The position numbers and the translations under genes were made by a program. Positions 25,085 to 33,742 of a stretch of 64,000 nt of DNA are shown in pieces. The DNA comes from G963666535 sp963666535 (GTDB lineage: Bacteria > Bacillota > Clostridia > Oscillospirales > Oscillospiraceae). The notes under the pieces were generated by a model that was given only the letters and a program-made list of their open reading frames with translations, did not search any database and was not told the origin of the DNA. Positions within the stretch are counted from its first letter, which is position 1. Each line of letters begins with the position of its first letter. The stretch lies in NCBI GenBank assembly GCA_963666535.1, contig OY762913.1, forward strand, positions 2,604,001-2,668,000. Direction: 5' to 3'.

Positions 25085-26026
25085 ATGGATTTAGCAGTAA
25101 CGATCTTGTTTTTTACAGCAGGTTTGGTTCTCATCGTAAAGGGCGGCGACTGGTTTGTAGACTCTGCCGCCTGGATGGCAAAGGTTTCCGGTATCCCAGA
25201 ATTCATCATCGGCGCGACCATCGTAAGCGTGGCAACTACTCTGCCGGAACTGATTACCTCGTTGATCGCCACCTTACAGGGCAAGGTGGATCTCGCCGTG
25301 GGCAACGCTGTGGGCTCGGTGGCTGCCAACACAGGGCTAATCCTCGGCATCTCCCTGCTTTTTATTCCGTCTGCCATCCGTCGGCGCAAACTGGCGCCTA
25401 AAGTAATTCTGCTGCTGGCCGCCAACGTGATTCTTTTCTTCCTTACCTCCGGCGGAACGATCACGATAGCAGCCGGACTGATCCTCATTGCTGTGTTTGC
25501 TTCCTTTCTATGGGAAAATGTCGCCTCCGCCCGTATGTGCACGGAAGAAACGCGACGAGCTCCCCTGCGCAAGGAGGAACTGCCCCATGAGCTTCTTCTG
25601 TTTGTTGGCGGTACAGCGGGCATCGTTTTGGGGGCAAATCTTTTGGTGGAGCATGGCAGCTCATTAGCCATTCAATTGGGCGTTCCAGAAAGCACGGTTG
25701 CATTAACTCTGGTCGCCATCGGAACTTCCCTGCCGGAACTTGTTACCGCCCTCACAGCCATTGTCAAAAAACAGGGTTCTATGTCCGTTGGTAACATTAT
25801 CGGCGCAAATATCATCGACCTCGCCTTGATCATGCCCGCCTGCGCCATGGTTTCGGGCGGCACATTGACTGTCAGCCGGCAAACCCACGTGCTGGACATC
25901 CCAATTTGCATTGTCCTTATCTGCATTGCCATGCTCCCTGCGCTGATCGCCGGTCAGTTTCGTCGCTGGCAGGGAATCCTGCTGCTTGTGGTGTATTTTT
26001 CCTACCTAGCTGTGCTGATCCTTTAG
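25085..26026 (+). CDS. Ca2+/Na+:cation antiporter (CaCA family, YrbG-like)
   Basis: 313 aa with ten or so transmembrane helices in two inverted halves. Each half has the alpha-repeat signature: GATIVSVATTLPELITSL with GNAVGSVAANTGL in the first, and LVAIGTSLPELVTAL with GNIIGANIIDLALI in the second. These carry the ion-binding Glu and Asn residues. Exchange of Ca2+ (or another cation) for Na+ or H+ across the membrane is expected. The ATG at 25085 is chosen because the protein starts DLAVTILFFTAGL as in homologues and AGGAG lies upstream; an upstream ATG at 25013 lies inside the leader's terminator. Probably controlled by the leader RNA. Confidence 0.88.
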   Translation: MDLAVTILFFTAGLVLIVKGGDWFVDSAAWMAKVSGIPEFIIGATIVSVATTLPELITSLIATLQGKVDLAVGNAVGSVAANTGLILGISLLFIPSAIRRRKLAPKVILLLAANVILFFLTSGGTITIAAGLILIAVFASFLWENVASARMCTEETRRAPLRKEELPHELLLFVGGTAGIVLGANLLVEHGSSLAIQLGVPESTVALTLVAIGTSLPELVTALTAIVKKQGSMSVGNIIGANIIDLALIMPACAMVSGGTLTVSRQTHVLDIPICIVLICIAMLPALIAGQFRRWQGILLLVVYFSYLAVLIL

Positions 26027-26149
26027 GATTCCCTTTTTGCCGAAGAATATCTTCCCCAACAAAGCGCTGAGTAAGTACGTTTTGCGGTGATGTTGCAAAG
26101 GGCAGGCAAGTGTGCTATCCTTACATCACCAAAAGCAAGGAGGCCTTTC

Positions 26150-26575
26150 ATGATGACAGATCCCGAACTTGTTGACCTGGCTTTCTCCGCACTGCACTAT
26201 TCCTATGCTCCTTATTCCGGCTTTGCTGTGGGGGCCGCGCTGGAATGTGCCGACGGCACGGTATACATCGGCTGCAACGTGGAAAACGCCGCCTATGGCT
26301 CTACCATCTGCGCGGAGCGCACCGCATTGGTAAAAGCGATCAGTGAAGGGCATCGGGATTTCGTGCGCCTTGCCATTGCTGGTCATAGTGAGGAACCGTG
26401 CTATCCCTGCGGTTCCTGCCGCCAGATGCTTTCTGAATTTGCACCGGAGCTGCTCATCCTCTCTGCGCGGGACGATCACAGCTTTGTCTCGTTCTCGCTG
26501 CACACGCTGCTGCCTTATCACTTCGGTCCGAAAACACTGTGCCCAAGTATCGATCTTCAAAAAAAGAATAAATGA
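26150..26575 (+). CDS. cdd: cytidine deaminase
   Basis: 141 aa, homotetrameric zinc type, converting cytidine/deoxycytidine to uridine forms in pyrimidine salvage. Substrate region SYAPYSGFAVGAAL, catalytic CAE in STICAERTAL and zinc ligands PCGSCRQML are all present. AAGGAGG stands before the ATG at 26150. Length fits the family. The last 15 residues are basic and not conserved. Confidence 0.94.
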   Translation: MMTDPELVDLAFSALHYSYAPYSGFAVGAALECADGTVYIGCNVENAAYGSTICAERTALVKAISEGHRDFVRLAIAGHSEEPCYPCGSCRQMLSEFAPELLILSARDDHSFVSFSLHTLLPYHFGPKTLCPSIDLQKKNK

Positions 26576-26679
26576 TAAAAAACCGCGCATACTACCTCTG
26601 GAAACACCATTTTGGGGAGGTAGTTTGCGTACTTTTTCTGATTGCCCCCCACGTTTTGAAAAAACATGGAGGTTTTTTT

Positions 26680-26889
26680 ATGATCATGGACAGGATTGCC
26701 CTGATATTGGCCATTATCGGGGGGCTGAACTGGGGCAGCATCGGCCTTTTTGGCTTTGACGTGGTGGCCTTCGCTTGCGGTGGCTCCGACAGTGCCCTCA
26801 GCCGCGTGATCTATACGCTGGTCGCCTTGGCCGCCATTTGGTGCGTCTCTCTCCTGTTCCGCCATGATGTGGTGGAACACGAGGTTTGA
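26680..26889 (+). CDS. DUF378 small membrane protein
   Basis: 69 aa, two transmembrane helices. The first contains LILAIIGGLNWGSIGLFGFD, the hallmark of DUF378 (YuzA-like) proteins; the second is VIYTLVALAAIWCVSLLF. Function of the family is unknown. GGAGG is 7 nt before the ATG at 26680. It follows cdd by about 100 nt and precedes a strong terminator. Confidence 0.85.
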   Translation: MIMDRIALILAIIGGLNWGSIGLFGFDVVAFACGGSDSALSRVIYTLVALAAIWCVSLLFRHDVVEHEV

Positions 26890-26905
26890 GCGTCGGCTTC
26901 TCATC

Positions 26906-26948
26906 AAAAGGGCGCGCTTTCACAGTATTTGTGAAAGCGCGCTCTTTT
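26906..26948 (+). terminator. terminator after the DUF378 gene
   Basis: Long stem AAAAG-GCGCGCTTTCAC with GTGAAAGCGCGC-CTTTT and a 7-nt loop. T runs occur at both ends. Confidence 0.85.
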
Positions 26949-26950
26949 CC

Positions 26951-27004
26951 TTGACCTTTTCTCCATCATGAATTACAATTATATTACCCCCTCCCAGTGG
27001 GGGT
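26951..27004 (+). promoter_or_regulatory. copA promoter with CsoR-type operator
   Basis: TTGACC (26951-26956) and TACAAT (26974-26979) are 17 bp apart. Just downstream, ACCCCCTCCCAGTGGGGGT (26986-27004) is a C-run/G-run dyad like copper-sensing CsoR operators. A csoR gene ends this same operon, so copper-relieved self-repression is the simple reading. Confidence 0.75.
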
Positions 27005-27011
27005 GTTTTAA

Positions 27012-29555
27012 ATGAAAGCAGGTGATTGCTTGAACGAAAAATTCAATGTGACCGGCATGAGCTGTGCCGCCTGCTCCGCCCATGTAGAGAAAGCCGTGGC
27101 CGGTGTGGCCGGCGTCAAGGCGGTAAGCGTCAATCTTCTGGGCAATTCCATGATGGCAGAGTACAGCGACCCGGCCACCGCTGCCGCCATCATGGCAGCC
27201 GTCAGTCATGCCGGCTATGGGGCAAGCCAAGCAGCGTCGCCCACCCCGGCTCGATCAGAGCCTCCCGGCAATGTCATGGAGCAGGAACTGCTGCATATGA
27301 AAAAGCGGCTTCTTTTTTCCGTCTGTTTCCTCCTCCCTCTGTTTTATCTTGCCATGGGCCATATGCTGGGTGCGCCCCTGCCCTCTTTTTATCTGGGAAC
27401 AGAAAATGCATTACTCTATTCATTGACCCAATTTTTACTCACACTCCCCATTCTATACTACAACGACAAATACTACAAAGTTGGTTTTTCAGCCCTTTTC
27501 CGCGGTGCGCCCAATATGGACTCCCTGATTGCGGTGGGGTCTTCTGCCGCTGTGCTTTACGGCGTGATCGCCCTGTTTCAGATCGGCTACGGCCTGGGGC
27601 ATGGGGATTTGGCGCGCGTGAACCGCTATTCTATGGATCTGTATTTTGAGTCGGCTGGCATGATCCTAACGCTGATTACCTTGGGCAAGTATTTAGAAAC
27701 ACGTTCCAAGGGAAAAACCGGCACCGCCATCGCAAAGCTGATTGATCTCACCCCAAAAACGGCCAATGTTCTGCGAAGCGGCTCAGAACTGGAAGTACCA
27801 GTCATGGACTTGGTGGTGGGAGATCTAATTTTAGTCCGTCCGGGCGGGAGTGTCCCCGTCGATGGGGTGATCACCGAAGGTTCCTCAGCCGTGGATGAGT
27901 CGGCCCTGACCGGTGAAAGCATTCCCGTGGACAAAACCATAGGCGACCGGGTCATTTCAGCCTCCCTCAACAAGTCCGGCGCTTTCACCATGCAGGCCAC
28001 ACGAGTGGGGGATGACACCACGCTGGCACAGATGATCCGACTGGTGGATGAGGCCGCTTCCTCCAAGGCTCCTATCGCCAAACTGGCGGACCAGGTGGCC
28101 GGCATTTTCGTCCCCGTCGTCATGGTCATCGCCGTGGTGACCGCGGCGGCATGGCTGCTCACGGGGCATTCGGCAGAAATGGCGCTGACCTCCGGCATCG
28201 CCGTACTGGTCATCTCCTGTCCCTGTGCATTGGGGCTTGCCACTCCAGTGGCCATTATGGTCGGTACAGGAATGGGTGCGGAAAACGGCATTCTGTTCAA
28301 GTCCGCCCAGGCGCTGGAAACACTGCACACCATCAACACGGTTGTTTTGGACAAGACTGGGACCATTACCAAAGGAACCCCTTCTGTCACCGACGTTTAT
28401 CCCTGCTCCGGCGTGACAGCAGAAGAACTGTTGTGTGTGGCGGCATCGCTGGAGCAATCGTCTGAGCATCCCTTGGGGGCCGCCATTGTCGCCGAGGCGG
28501 AAAAGCGGAACATCCCCCTGTGTACCGTGGATGGCTTTCTCGCCCTTCACGGCAAAGGCGTCAGCGGCAGCATTCAGGGCGCCCACTATCTGGCGGGCAA
28601 CCGTGCCATGCTCGAAGACGCGGGCATTAACCCGGAAGCGGAACGTATGGTGGCCGAAACACTGGCGGAAGGCGGGAAAACACCTCTGTTTTTTGCAAAG
28701 GACCACGTTTTGCAGGGAATCATCGCCGTAGCCGATACCATCAGGGATACCAGCCGGGATGCCATACAAGGCTTTCGTGCCCTGGGCATTGAGGTCGTGA
28801 TGCTGACCGGTGACAACGCCCGCACCGCCGCTGCGGTGGGTCGGGAGCTGAATGTTTCCAACGTCATTGCCGAAGTTTTGCCTGCCGATAAGCAGCAGCA
28901 GATCGCCCGCCTGCAAAAGCAGGGGAAGCGGGTTGCCATGGTGGGGGACGGAATTAACGATGCACCGGCGCTGGCCCTTGCGGATGTGGGCCTTGCCATT
29001 GGAGCCGGTACCGATGTTGCCATTGAGTCGGCTGATGTGGTGCTGATGAAAAGCGATCTGCGGGACGCTGTGACCGCTGTACAGCTTTCCCGTGCGGTCA
29101 TCCGCAACATCCGGCAAAACCTGTTTTGGGCGTTTTTCTACAATGCCATTGGTATCCCGCTGGCGGCAGGCGTGTTCTACCCGGTGCTTGGCTGGCAGCT
29201 CTCTCCCATGTTCGGTGCCGCCGCAATGAGTCTTTCCTCGGTATGCGTGGTATCCAACGCCCTGCGGCTCAAGCTCTTCACCCCAAAATTCGGTCCCGCT
29301 GTCTCACGGCCGAAATCACAACAAAATAAAGGAGTGTCTGTCCCTATGAAAAAGAAAATGATCATTGAAGGCATGATGTGCAACCACTGCACAGGCCGGG
29401 TGGAAAAAGCTCTGTTCGCGGTACCCGGCGTCACTGCTGTGGCGATGGATCTAGATGGAAAATCCGCCGCGGTGACCCTGTCGCAAGATGTTTCCGATGC
29501 CGATTTGACCAAAGCGGTCCTTGACGCGGGATATGAGGTGACTTCCATTTCATGA
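27012..29555 (+). CDS. copA: copper-exporting P1B-type ATPase with fused C-terminal CopZ-like domain
   Basis: 847 aa. N-terminal metal-binding domain (GMSCAACSAHVEKAV), transmembrane bundle, actuator TGES, CPC ion-binding motif SCPCALGLATP, phosphorylation DKTGTITKG, HP locus SSEHPLGAA and GDGINDAPAL. A second metal domain (GMMCNHCTGRVEKAL) sits at the extreme C-terminus after a loose linker, an uncommon place. The codon at 29346 is an ATG with AAAGGAG 11 nt before it, so a separate 69-aa CopZ-like chaperone may also be made from inside the gene. The probable start is the TTG at 27030 (NEKFNVTGMSC) rather than ATG 27012. Confidence 0.92.
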   Translation: MKAGDCLNEKFNVTGMSCAACSAHVEKAVAGVAGVKAVSVNLLGNSMMAEYSDPATAAAIMAAVSHAGYGASQAASPTPARSEPPGNVMEQELLHMKKRLLFSVCFLLPLFYLAMGHMLGAPLPSFYLGTENALLYSLTQFLLTLPILYYNDKYYKVGFSALFRGAPNMDSLIAVGSSAAVLYGVIALFQIGYGLGHGDLARVNRYSMDLYFESAGMILTLITLGKYLETRSKGKTGTAIAKLIDLTPKTANVLRSGSELEVPVMDLVVGDLILVRPGGSVPVDGVITEGSSAVDESALTGESIPVDKTIGDRVISASLNKSGAFTMQATRVGDDTTLAQMIRLVDEAASSKAPIAKLADQVAGIFVPVVMVIAVVTAAAWLLTGHSAEMALTSGIAVLVISCPCALGLATPVAIMVGTGMGAENGILFKSAQALETLHTINTVVLDKTGTITKGTPSVTDVYPCSGVTAEELLCVAASLEQSSEHPLGAAIVAEAEKRNIPLCTVDGFLALHGKGVSGSIQGAHYLAGNRAMLEDAGINPEAERMVAETLAEGGKTPLFFAKDHVLQGIIAVADTIRDTSRDAIQGFRALGIEVVMLTGDNARTAAAVGRELNVSNVIAEVLPADKQQQIARLQKQGKRVAMVGDGINDAPALALADVGLAIGAGTDVAIESADVVLMKSDLRDAVTAVQLSRAVIRNIRQNLFWAFFYNAIGIPLAAGVFYPVLGWQLSPMFGAAAMSLSSVCVVSNALRLKLFTPKFGPAVSRPKSQQNKGVSVPMKKKMIIEGMMCNHCTGRVEKALFAVPGVTAVAMDLDGKSAAVTLSQDVSDADLTKAVLDAGYEVTSIS

Positions 29556-29818
29556 TGGCAGATCGCGAACAGGTCTCCCGCCTGCTCAAAACCGCCCGGG
29601 GGCAGATCGAGGGTGTGCTGAAAATGGTGGAGGACGACCGGTATTGCGTCGATGTCTCCAATCAGATCATGGCCGCGCAATCCGTTTTGGGTAAGGCAAA
29701 CCGCATGGTTTTAAAGGCTCACATGGACCACTGCGTTCGCACCGCCGTGGAAAGCGGAGACGCGGAGGAAAAACTGGCGGAGCTTTCCGCCCTGCTGGAT
29801 AAACTGGCGCAGCGCTGA
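29552..29818 (+). CDS. csoR: CsoR/DUF156 family copper-sensing repressor
   Basis: 88 aa, all-helical. Cu(I) ligands of the CsoR type are present: Cys in RYCVDVSNQI, and His plus Cys in KAHMDHCVRTA (C-x-HxxxC pattern). The N-terminal segment RLLKTARGQIEGVLKMVE is the family signature. It overlaps the copA stop by 4 nt (ATGA), so it is translated from the same mRNA. The C-run dyad before copA is its likely site. Confidence 0.9.
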   Translation: MMADREQVSRLLKTARGQIEGVLKMVEDDRYCVDVSNQIMAAQSVLGKANRMVLKAHMDHCVRTAVESGDAEEKLAELSALLDKLAQR

Positions 29819-29845
29819 CATGGCATCCTTTGGGCCTTTTTGAAA

Positions 29846-29884
29846 AACCGTGGGGCGTCATTCTACAATGACGCCCCACGGTTT
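29846..29884 (+). terminator. terminator between csoR and the DUF3169 gene
   Basis: Stem AAACCGTGGGGCGTCAT with its complement and a short loop; usable in both directions between converging genes. Confidence 0.85.
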
Positions 29885-29906
29885 CGCATTCTTCCCTGGC
29901 GGCAGC

Positions 29907-30647
29907 TTAATCACATTTTTTTCGTTTCATCGCCGCAAACTGATAGCTTTGGGTCTGCACCAGCCAAAGGCTGCCAAAGACCAGAAATGGTAAAACGCCA
30001 ATCGGGGTAATCAGATTTCCTAAACACAGGATCACAAACCACAAGGGATACGCCTTGGCGGAAATCTGCATACTCCGATAGGCCGCCCGACCAATCCTCA
30101 GCTTTTCGGCCTCGTCACACGATTCAAACCATTTCTTCTGAAATTTTGTGTCAAAAACGCTGCCATTCTTCTCGGGGTGAAGAGCCTGTGTTGCCTTGAC
30201 AATGGCGTTCTGCTCTGCCACAACAATTACAATAAGCGCCACGAACAGAACGAGTCCCATATTAATGGCAACCAAATCAAAACTTTGAAACAGGAACCCA
30301 ATGCTCATCCCATAGAATACAAACCCTAAAATCAAGGCAACCGAGGATGCACCCAGTGCCCAGCCCAGCGCCCTGTCCGCCTGCTCAAACATTTCTTCGT
30401 TTTCCTCCCCTACAAGGGCGGCACAGCGTTTTCCCTTTCGATAAAGGTAAAAGGACACTGCGGGAAACAGGTAGCTGGCAGCCAGCAGCCATATGGAGTT
30501 TTGCTCCAGCAGCGCGCCGAGTGCAAGGAACATGTCTCTGAGACTGTCGCCGCGATACCCAATGAAAAAGCCGCATATTCCTCCGACAATGAGCCCGCCC
30601 AGCACGAGCAACGAAAATTTGATATAGATCTTTTTATTTGTCTTCAT
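29907..30647 (-). CDS. DUF3169 family membrane protein
   Basis: 246 aa, about six transmembrane helices arranged as an N-terminal pair, a middle pair and a C-terminal pair, with a cytoplasmic stretch FDTKFQKKWFESCDEAEKLR typical of DUF3169. Role unknown; such proteins often pair with an XRE regulator, as here. ATG 30647 lies inside the end of the regulator gene behind GGAGG, so the two are translationally coupled. Confidence 0.82.
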   Translation of the reverse strand: MKTNKKIYIKFSLLVLGGLIVGGICGFFIGYRGDSLRDMFLALGALLEQNSIWLLAASYLFPAVSFYLYRKGKRCAALVGEENEEMFEQADRALGWALGASSVALILGFVFYGMSIGFLFQSFDLVAINMGLVLFVALIVIVVAEQNAIVKATQALHPEKNGSVFDTKFQKKWFESCDEAEKLRIGRAAYRSMQISAKAYPLWFVILCLGNLITPIGVLPFLVFGSLWLVQTQSYQFAAMKRKKCD

Positions 30648-30852
30648 ACTCTTCCTCCGATAACTGAAATACATCCTCCACCGCCACGTGGAACACAGCG
30701 GCCAGGCGCAGTGCCAACACGATGGAGGGACTGTAATCTCCCCGTTCAATCAGACTGATGGTCTGACGGGATGCACCCACAGCAGTGCCCAGTTCCTGCT
30801 GGTTGATCCCGCTGCGGGCCCGCAATTCCTTGACCCGGTTTTTAAGTGGCAT
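30634..30852 (-). CDS. XRE-family helix-turn-helix regulator
   Basis: 72 aa. Single HTH_3 domain: MPLKNRVKELRARSGINQQE, then SRQTISLIERGDYSPS with the recognition helix and a hydrophobic C-terminal helix. The ATG at 30852 has GGGAG 8 nt upstream. It overlaps the DUF3169 gene and is preceded by two perfect palindromes at its own promoter, so autoregulation is likely. Confidence 0.9.
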   Translation of the reverse strand: MPLKNRVKELRARSGINQQELGTAVGASRQTISLIERGDYSPSIVLALRLAAVFHVAVEDVFQLSEEEYEDK

Positions 30853-30888
30853 TCTTTTGCTCCCTTCTCGCAAATGATATATGTCATT

Positions 30889-30942
30889 ATGACAATTATT
30901 GTTGTCATAATGAGTTTACCATTGACAACGATTCTTGTCAAT
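30889..30942 (-). promoter_or_regulatory. promoter with paired TTGTCA palindromes
   Basis: Minus strand TTGACA and TAAACT, 17 bp apart. ATTGACAAcgattcTTGTCAAT (30921-30942) overlies the -35; ATGACAAttattgTTGTCAT (30889-30908) lies just after the -10. Both are likely sites of the downstream XRE protein. Confidence 0.7.
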
Positions 30943-30947
30943 AGAAA

Positions 30948-30985
30948 AAGCGCCCCTTTTTGCAATGCCGCAAAAAGGGGCGCTT
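30948..30985 (-). terminator. terminator of the GT4-CsaB end of the polysaccharide operon
   Basis: 16-bp stem AAGCGCCCCTTTTTGC with complement and 6-nt loop, 17 nt past the stop of the fusion gene. Confidence 0.85.
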
Positions 30986-31001
30986 ATATTTTAACAGGTT
31001 C

Positions 31002-33209
31002 CTATTTTTCCAACAGTCTGAGCAGACAATCCACGTTTTCCCGCTCCCGCTCCCGCAGCCCTGCCACCGTTTCATGTAGTGCATGGGCATAGGTCTCCCG
31101 CTCGTGCAGCAGTTTTCTGCACTGTGCCAGCAGTTCTTCCTGTGAGAAGTTTTCCACGTTACCGGCCGATGGCATCCCTAACAGCTCCAGATAATACCGC
31201 ACCTTGGGATCATACACCAGTCCCACCAGCGGCACCCCTGTCCGCGCCGAAAAAATAAGGGTATGCAGCCGCATGGCAATAACCAGTTCTGACTGCCCGA
31301 TGGCTCCCATCAGTTCTGCCGGCTGATAGTTCCGCTCCAGGATATAGGCGGGATTTTTCATAAGCCCCTGCACCTGGCGGCTGATTTCCATGTCATTTGG
31401 GTTCTGCATAATAAAAAAGACAATATTGCGCTTATTTTTTTCATACAGCGCATCACAGCAGGCAGCCAGTTTTTCACAAAAATCTCCCATATCCGGCCAG
31501 CTGCGGATGGACACCCCAACAAAGGGGCAGTTTGTGGGAATACCGCTCTCCCGCAGCAGTTCCATAGAATGGTCTGTCCCGATACAATCCATGGTCAGCA
31601 CGGGATCTGTTGTCACCAAGAGATCGTTCCGAAGGACCCCCATATTTCTCAGCTCGTCAGCGGAATTCTGGTCACGCAGCGTAATAACGCTGGCCTTCGC
31701 AGCCGCTTTGGCCACCCGTTTGCGATTGTGCGGTTTGGTGACAGGTCCGATTCCATTGGCGTAAAACATCACCTTTTTCCCCATACACTCCGCAAGACGG
31801 ATAATCGTAAGGTAATAGACGATAGAACGGGTGGAGGTTCGGTCCTGTAAGAGGCTTCCCCCGCCAAACAGGAGGACATCGCATCGGTGCAAGGCACGGA
31901 TTACCTGTTCGAATCGGAAGCGATGCACGGCCTCGTAGCCGTAGCGTGTTTGGGTGTCCTTTGGGTCGTTGGACAACACCGTAATGGATATCTGGTCGCT
32001 TGCCTTTTCAATATTGCGGTGAATGGACTGGAGGATCGCCTCGTCGCCTGCGTTGTGAAACCCGTAATACCCGCACATTACTACATGGTATTTTCTCGGC
32101 AGTACCGCCCGGTACGCAGCCAAACAATCGCTGGCCATCCGATTGACCGAATAATAATCCAGCACCGCCTGCCGTCCTTCAATGCCCAACGCATGACGCT
32201 CTTCCGGTGTCAGGACTGTGAGACAGTGAATGATGTCCTCTAACAGCTTCTGCTCTCGGGAACGCTCGCAGCTGCGGCAGCAAAAGTTATTTTCCTGGGC
32301 TGCCTGCAGCTTGTCCTGGGAAAACAGCCCGAGATAGCCCTCATTGCCCGCGACCAGCGTGGGTTTTTCCTCGGCCATCGCCTCCAGCGCGGCACGGGAA
32401 ACACCGATGAATAAGTCGCCGGCCGCCACCACCTCGCTGATATCCGTGCGCGGTCCAGTCATCACCACACAGCGGCGGTCCAGCTGCCGGTTGACTGTTT
32501 CTGCTTTTGCCTTCAGTTCCTCAAACACATCGCCGCCGCCCACGATCAGCAGCTGGATCCCCGGAATTTTCTCCTGCAGCTGCGGCGCTATGGCAATCAG
32601 CTGCCTTGCCACCAGTGCCCGGCTTTCGTCCATACGGCTGACATAGGAGACAATAGGCGCGTCGGGATTCAATCCGAATTCCGCGATGACCCGCTCCCCG
32701 CTCTCCTTAGGTGAAAACTTATCTGTGTCAATCCCGTTTGTGGTGACGAAGATGTGTGCTGCCGGGATTCCGTAATTTTCCATCAGGTAGAGCTTAATAT
32801 CCTCTGACACTGCAACCGTACGGGTACCCCAGCGGGTCAGACGCTTCAGTCCGCCGCCGGTGTCAAACACCCAGTGGGCCGTTGTGACAAAGGGAAAGTG
32901 CATGGTTTTGTGAAGCAGGTTACAAAGAAAAGCCGGAATACGCGCGTGGGCGTGAACGATATCCGGCTGTTCCGTTCGGATCGCACGCCACAGCAGCACC
33001 AGCGATTTGAGCATACAGACCACGCTTCGTCTGTGCATGGGCACCTCGTAATGCCGAATCCCCGCAGCTTCGATCTCCTGCACATAAACTCCGCCATGGG
33101 AGGCGACAGCCACATCATGGCCCTGCTTGCGCAACGCCTTGCACAACTCCACAATATGCGTCTCCGCACCCCCGATTCCAAGGCCCATGGTAGCCATTAA
33201 AATCTTCAC
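31002..33209 (-). CDS. fusion of GT4 glycosyltransferase and CsaB-type pyruvyl transferase
   Basis: About 735 aa in two halves. Residues 1-370 are a GT-B glycosyltransferase (GIGGAETHIVELCKAL, TTNGIDTDKF, YVSRMDE and the nucleotide-sugar region EAMAEEKPTLVAGNEG). Residues about 376-735 start with HVVMCGYYGFHNAGDEAIL and continue with LLFGGGSLLQD and HTLIFSARTGVPLVGLVYD, the CsaB family that adds ketal pyruvate to wall-polymer ManNAc, which SLH domains bind. The start is probably the GTG at 33209 with GGAG 8 nt upstream. A SLH protein is encoded 5 kb away, consistent with an S-layer-type anchoring polymer. Joining both enzymes in one chain is unusual. Confidence 0.85.
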   Translation of the reverse strand: MKILMATMGLGIGGAETHIVELCKALRKQGHDVAVASHGGVYVQEIEAAGIRHYEVPMHRRSVVCMLKSLVLLWRAIRTEQPDIVHAHARIPAFLCNLLHKTMHFPFVTTAHWVFDTGGGLKRLTRWGTRTVAVSEDIKLYLMENYGIPAAHIFVTTNGIDTDKFSPKESGERVIAEFGLNPDAPIVSYVSRMDESRALVARQLIAIAPQLQEKIPGIQLLIVGGGDVFEELKAKAETVNRQLDRRCVVMTGPRTDISEVVAAGDLFIGVSRAALEAMAEEKPTLVAGNEGYLGLFSQDKLQAAQENNFCCRSCERSREQKLLEDIIHCLTVLTPEERHALGIEGRQAVLDYYSVNRMASDCLAAYRAVLPRKYHVVMCGYYGFHNAGDEAILQSIHRNIEKASDQISITVLSNDPKDTQTRYGYEAVHRFRFEQVIRALHRCDVLLFGGGSLLQDRTSTRSIVYYLTIIRLAECMGKKVMFYANGIGPVTKPHNRKRVAKAAAKASVITLRDQNSADELRNMGVLRNDLLVTTDPVLTMDCIGTDHSMELLRESGIPTNCPFVGVSIRSWPDMGDFCEKLAACCDALYEKNKRNIVFFIMQNPNDMEISRQVQGLMKNPAYILERNYQPAELMGAIGQSELVIAMRLHTLIFSARTGVPLVGLVYDPKVRYYLELLGMPSAGNVENFSQEELLAQCRKLLHERETYAHALHETVAGLRERERENVDCLLRLLEK

Positions 33210-33242
33210 ATTGCCCACTCCTCTGTTTTTAACCTTCCGGCC

Positions 33243-33740
33243 CTATTCCACGCTTTGGATGACCGCCAAGAAGGAGGCATACTTTGTATAGAATTTGCGG
33301 CTGGAGTTCGCGTTGACCTCGTACGTTTTGTTTACATAATATCTTCCGCTGCTAACGATTCCCGCCCCCTCTACTGTGACAAGAACATCTTCCTTCTCAG
33401 GGATGTTGATCACAACATAGGTTCCGTCACTTGTAAGGGTAAGGGAGCGCGCTGGACCAGCAGAAACCGCAGTCACCACGCCGATGGAATTTCCGCTATC
33501 CGCGTCGCCGTCGTACACGGCGTCACCCACCTTTAGATTCGTTGAAAATCCCGGTTCTTGATTGGCGATACACATGGTATAGGTAATCGACGTGGTCTGG
33601 GTGGTATTGCTGGTTACCTCCAGCACGTTGTTTTTTAGGTAAAGGGCCACAGCCAGAACGATCACCACGGCGATAAAGGCAAAGTCGATCAGGCTGATCT
33701 TGCCAAACAGACGGCCTTTTTCATCCACAATTTTCTTCAT
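33243..33740 (-). CDS. DUF4330 family membrane-anchored protein (second copy)
   Basis: 165 aa. Short basic cytoplasmic start with GRLFGKISLIDFAFIAVVIV leading into one transmembrane helix, then an extracellular beta-rich domain. DUF4330 proteins are found in polysaccharide loci; function unknown. It starts 2 nt after the preceding paralogue's stop. Confidence 0.8.
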   Translation of the reverse strand: MKKIVDEKGRLFGKISLIDFAFIAVVIVLAVALYLKNNVLEVTSNTTQTTSITYTMCIANQEPGFSTNLKVGDAVYDGDADSGNSIGVVTAVSAGPARSLTLTSDGTYVVINIPEKEDVLVTVEGAGIVSSGRYYVNKTYEVNANSSRKFYTKYASFLAVIQSVE

Positions 33741-33742
33741 GC

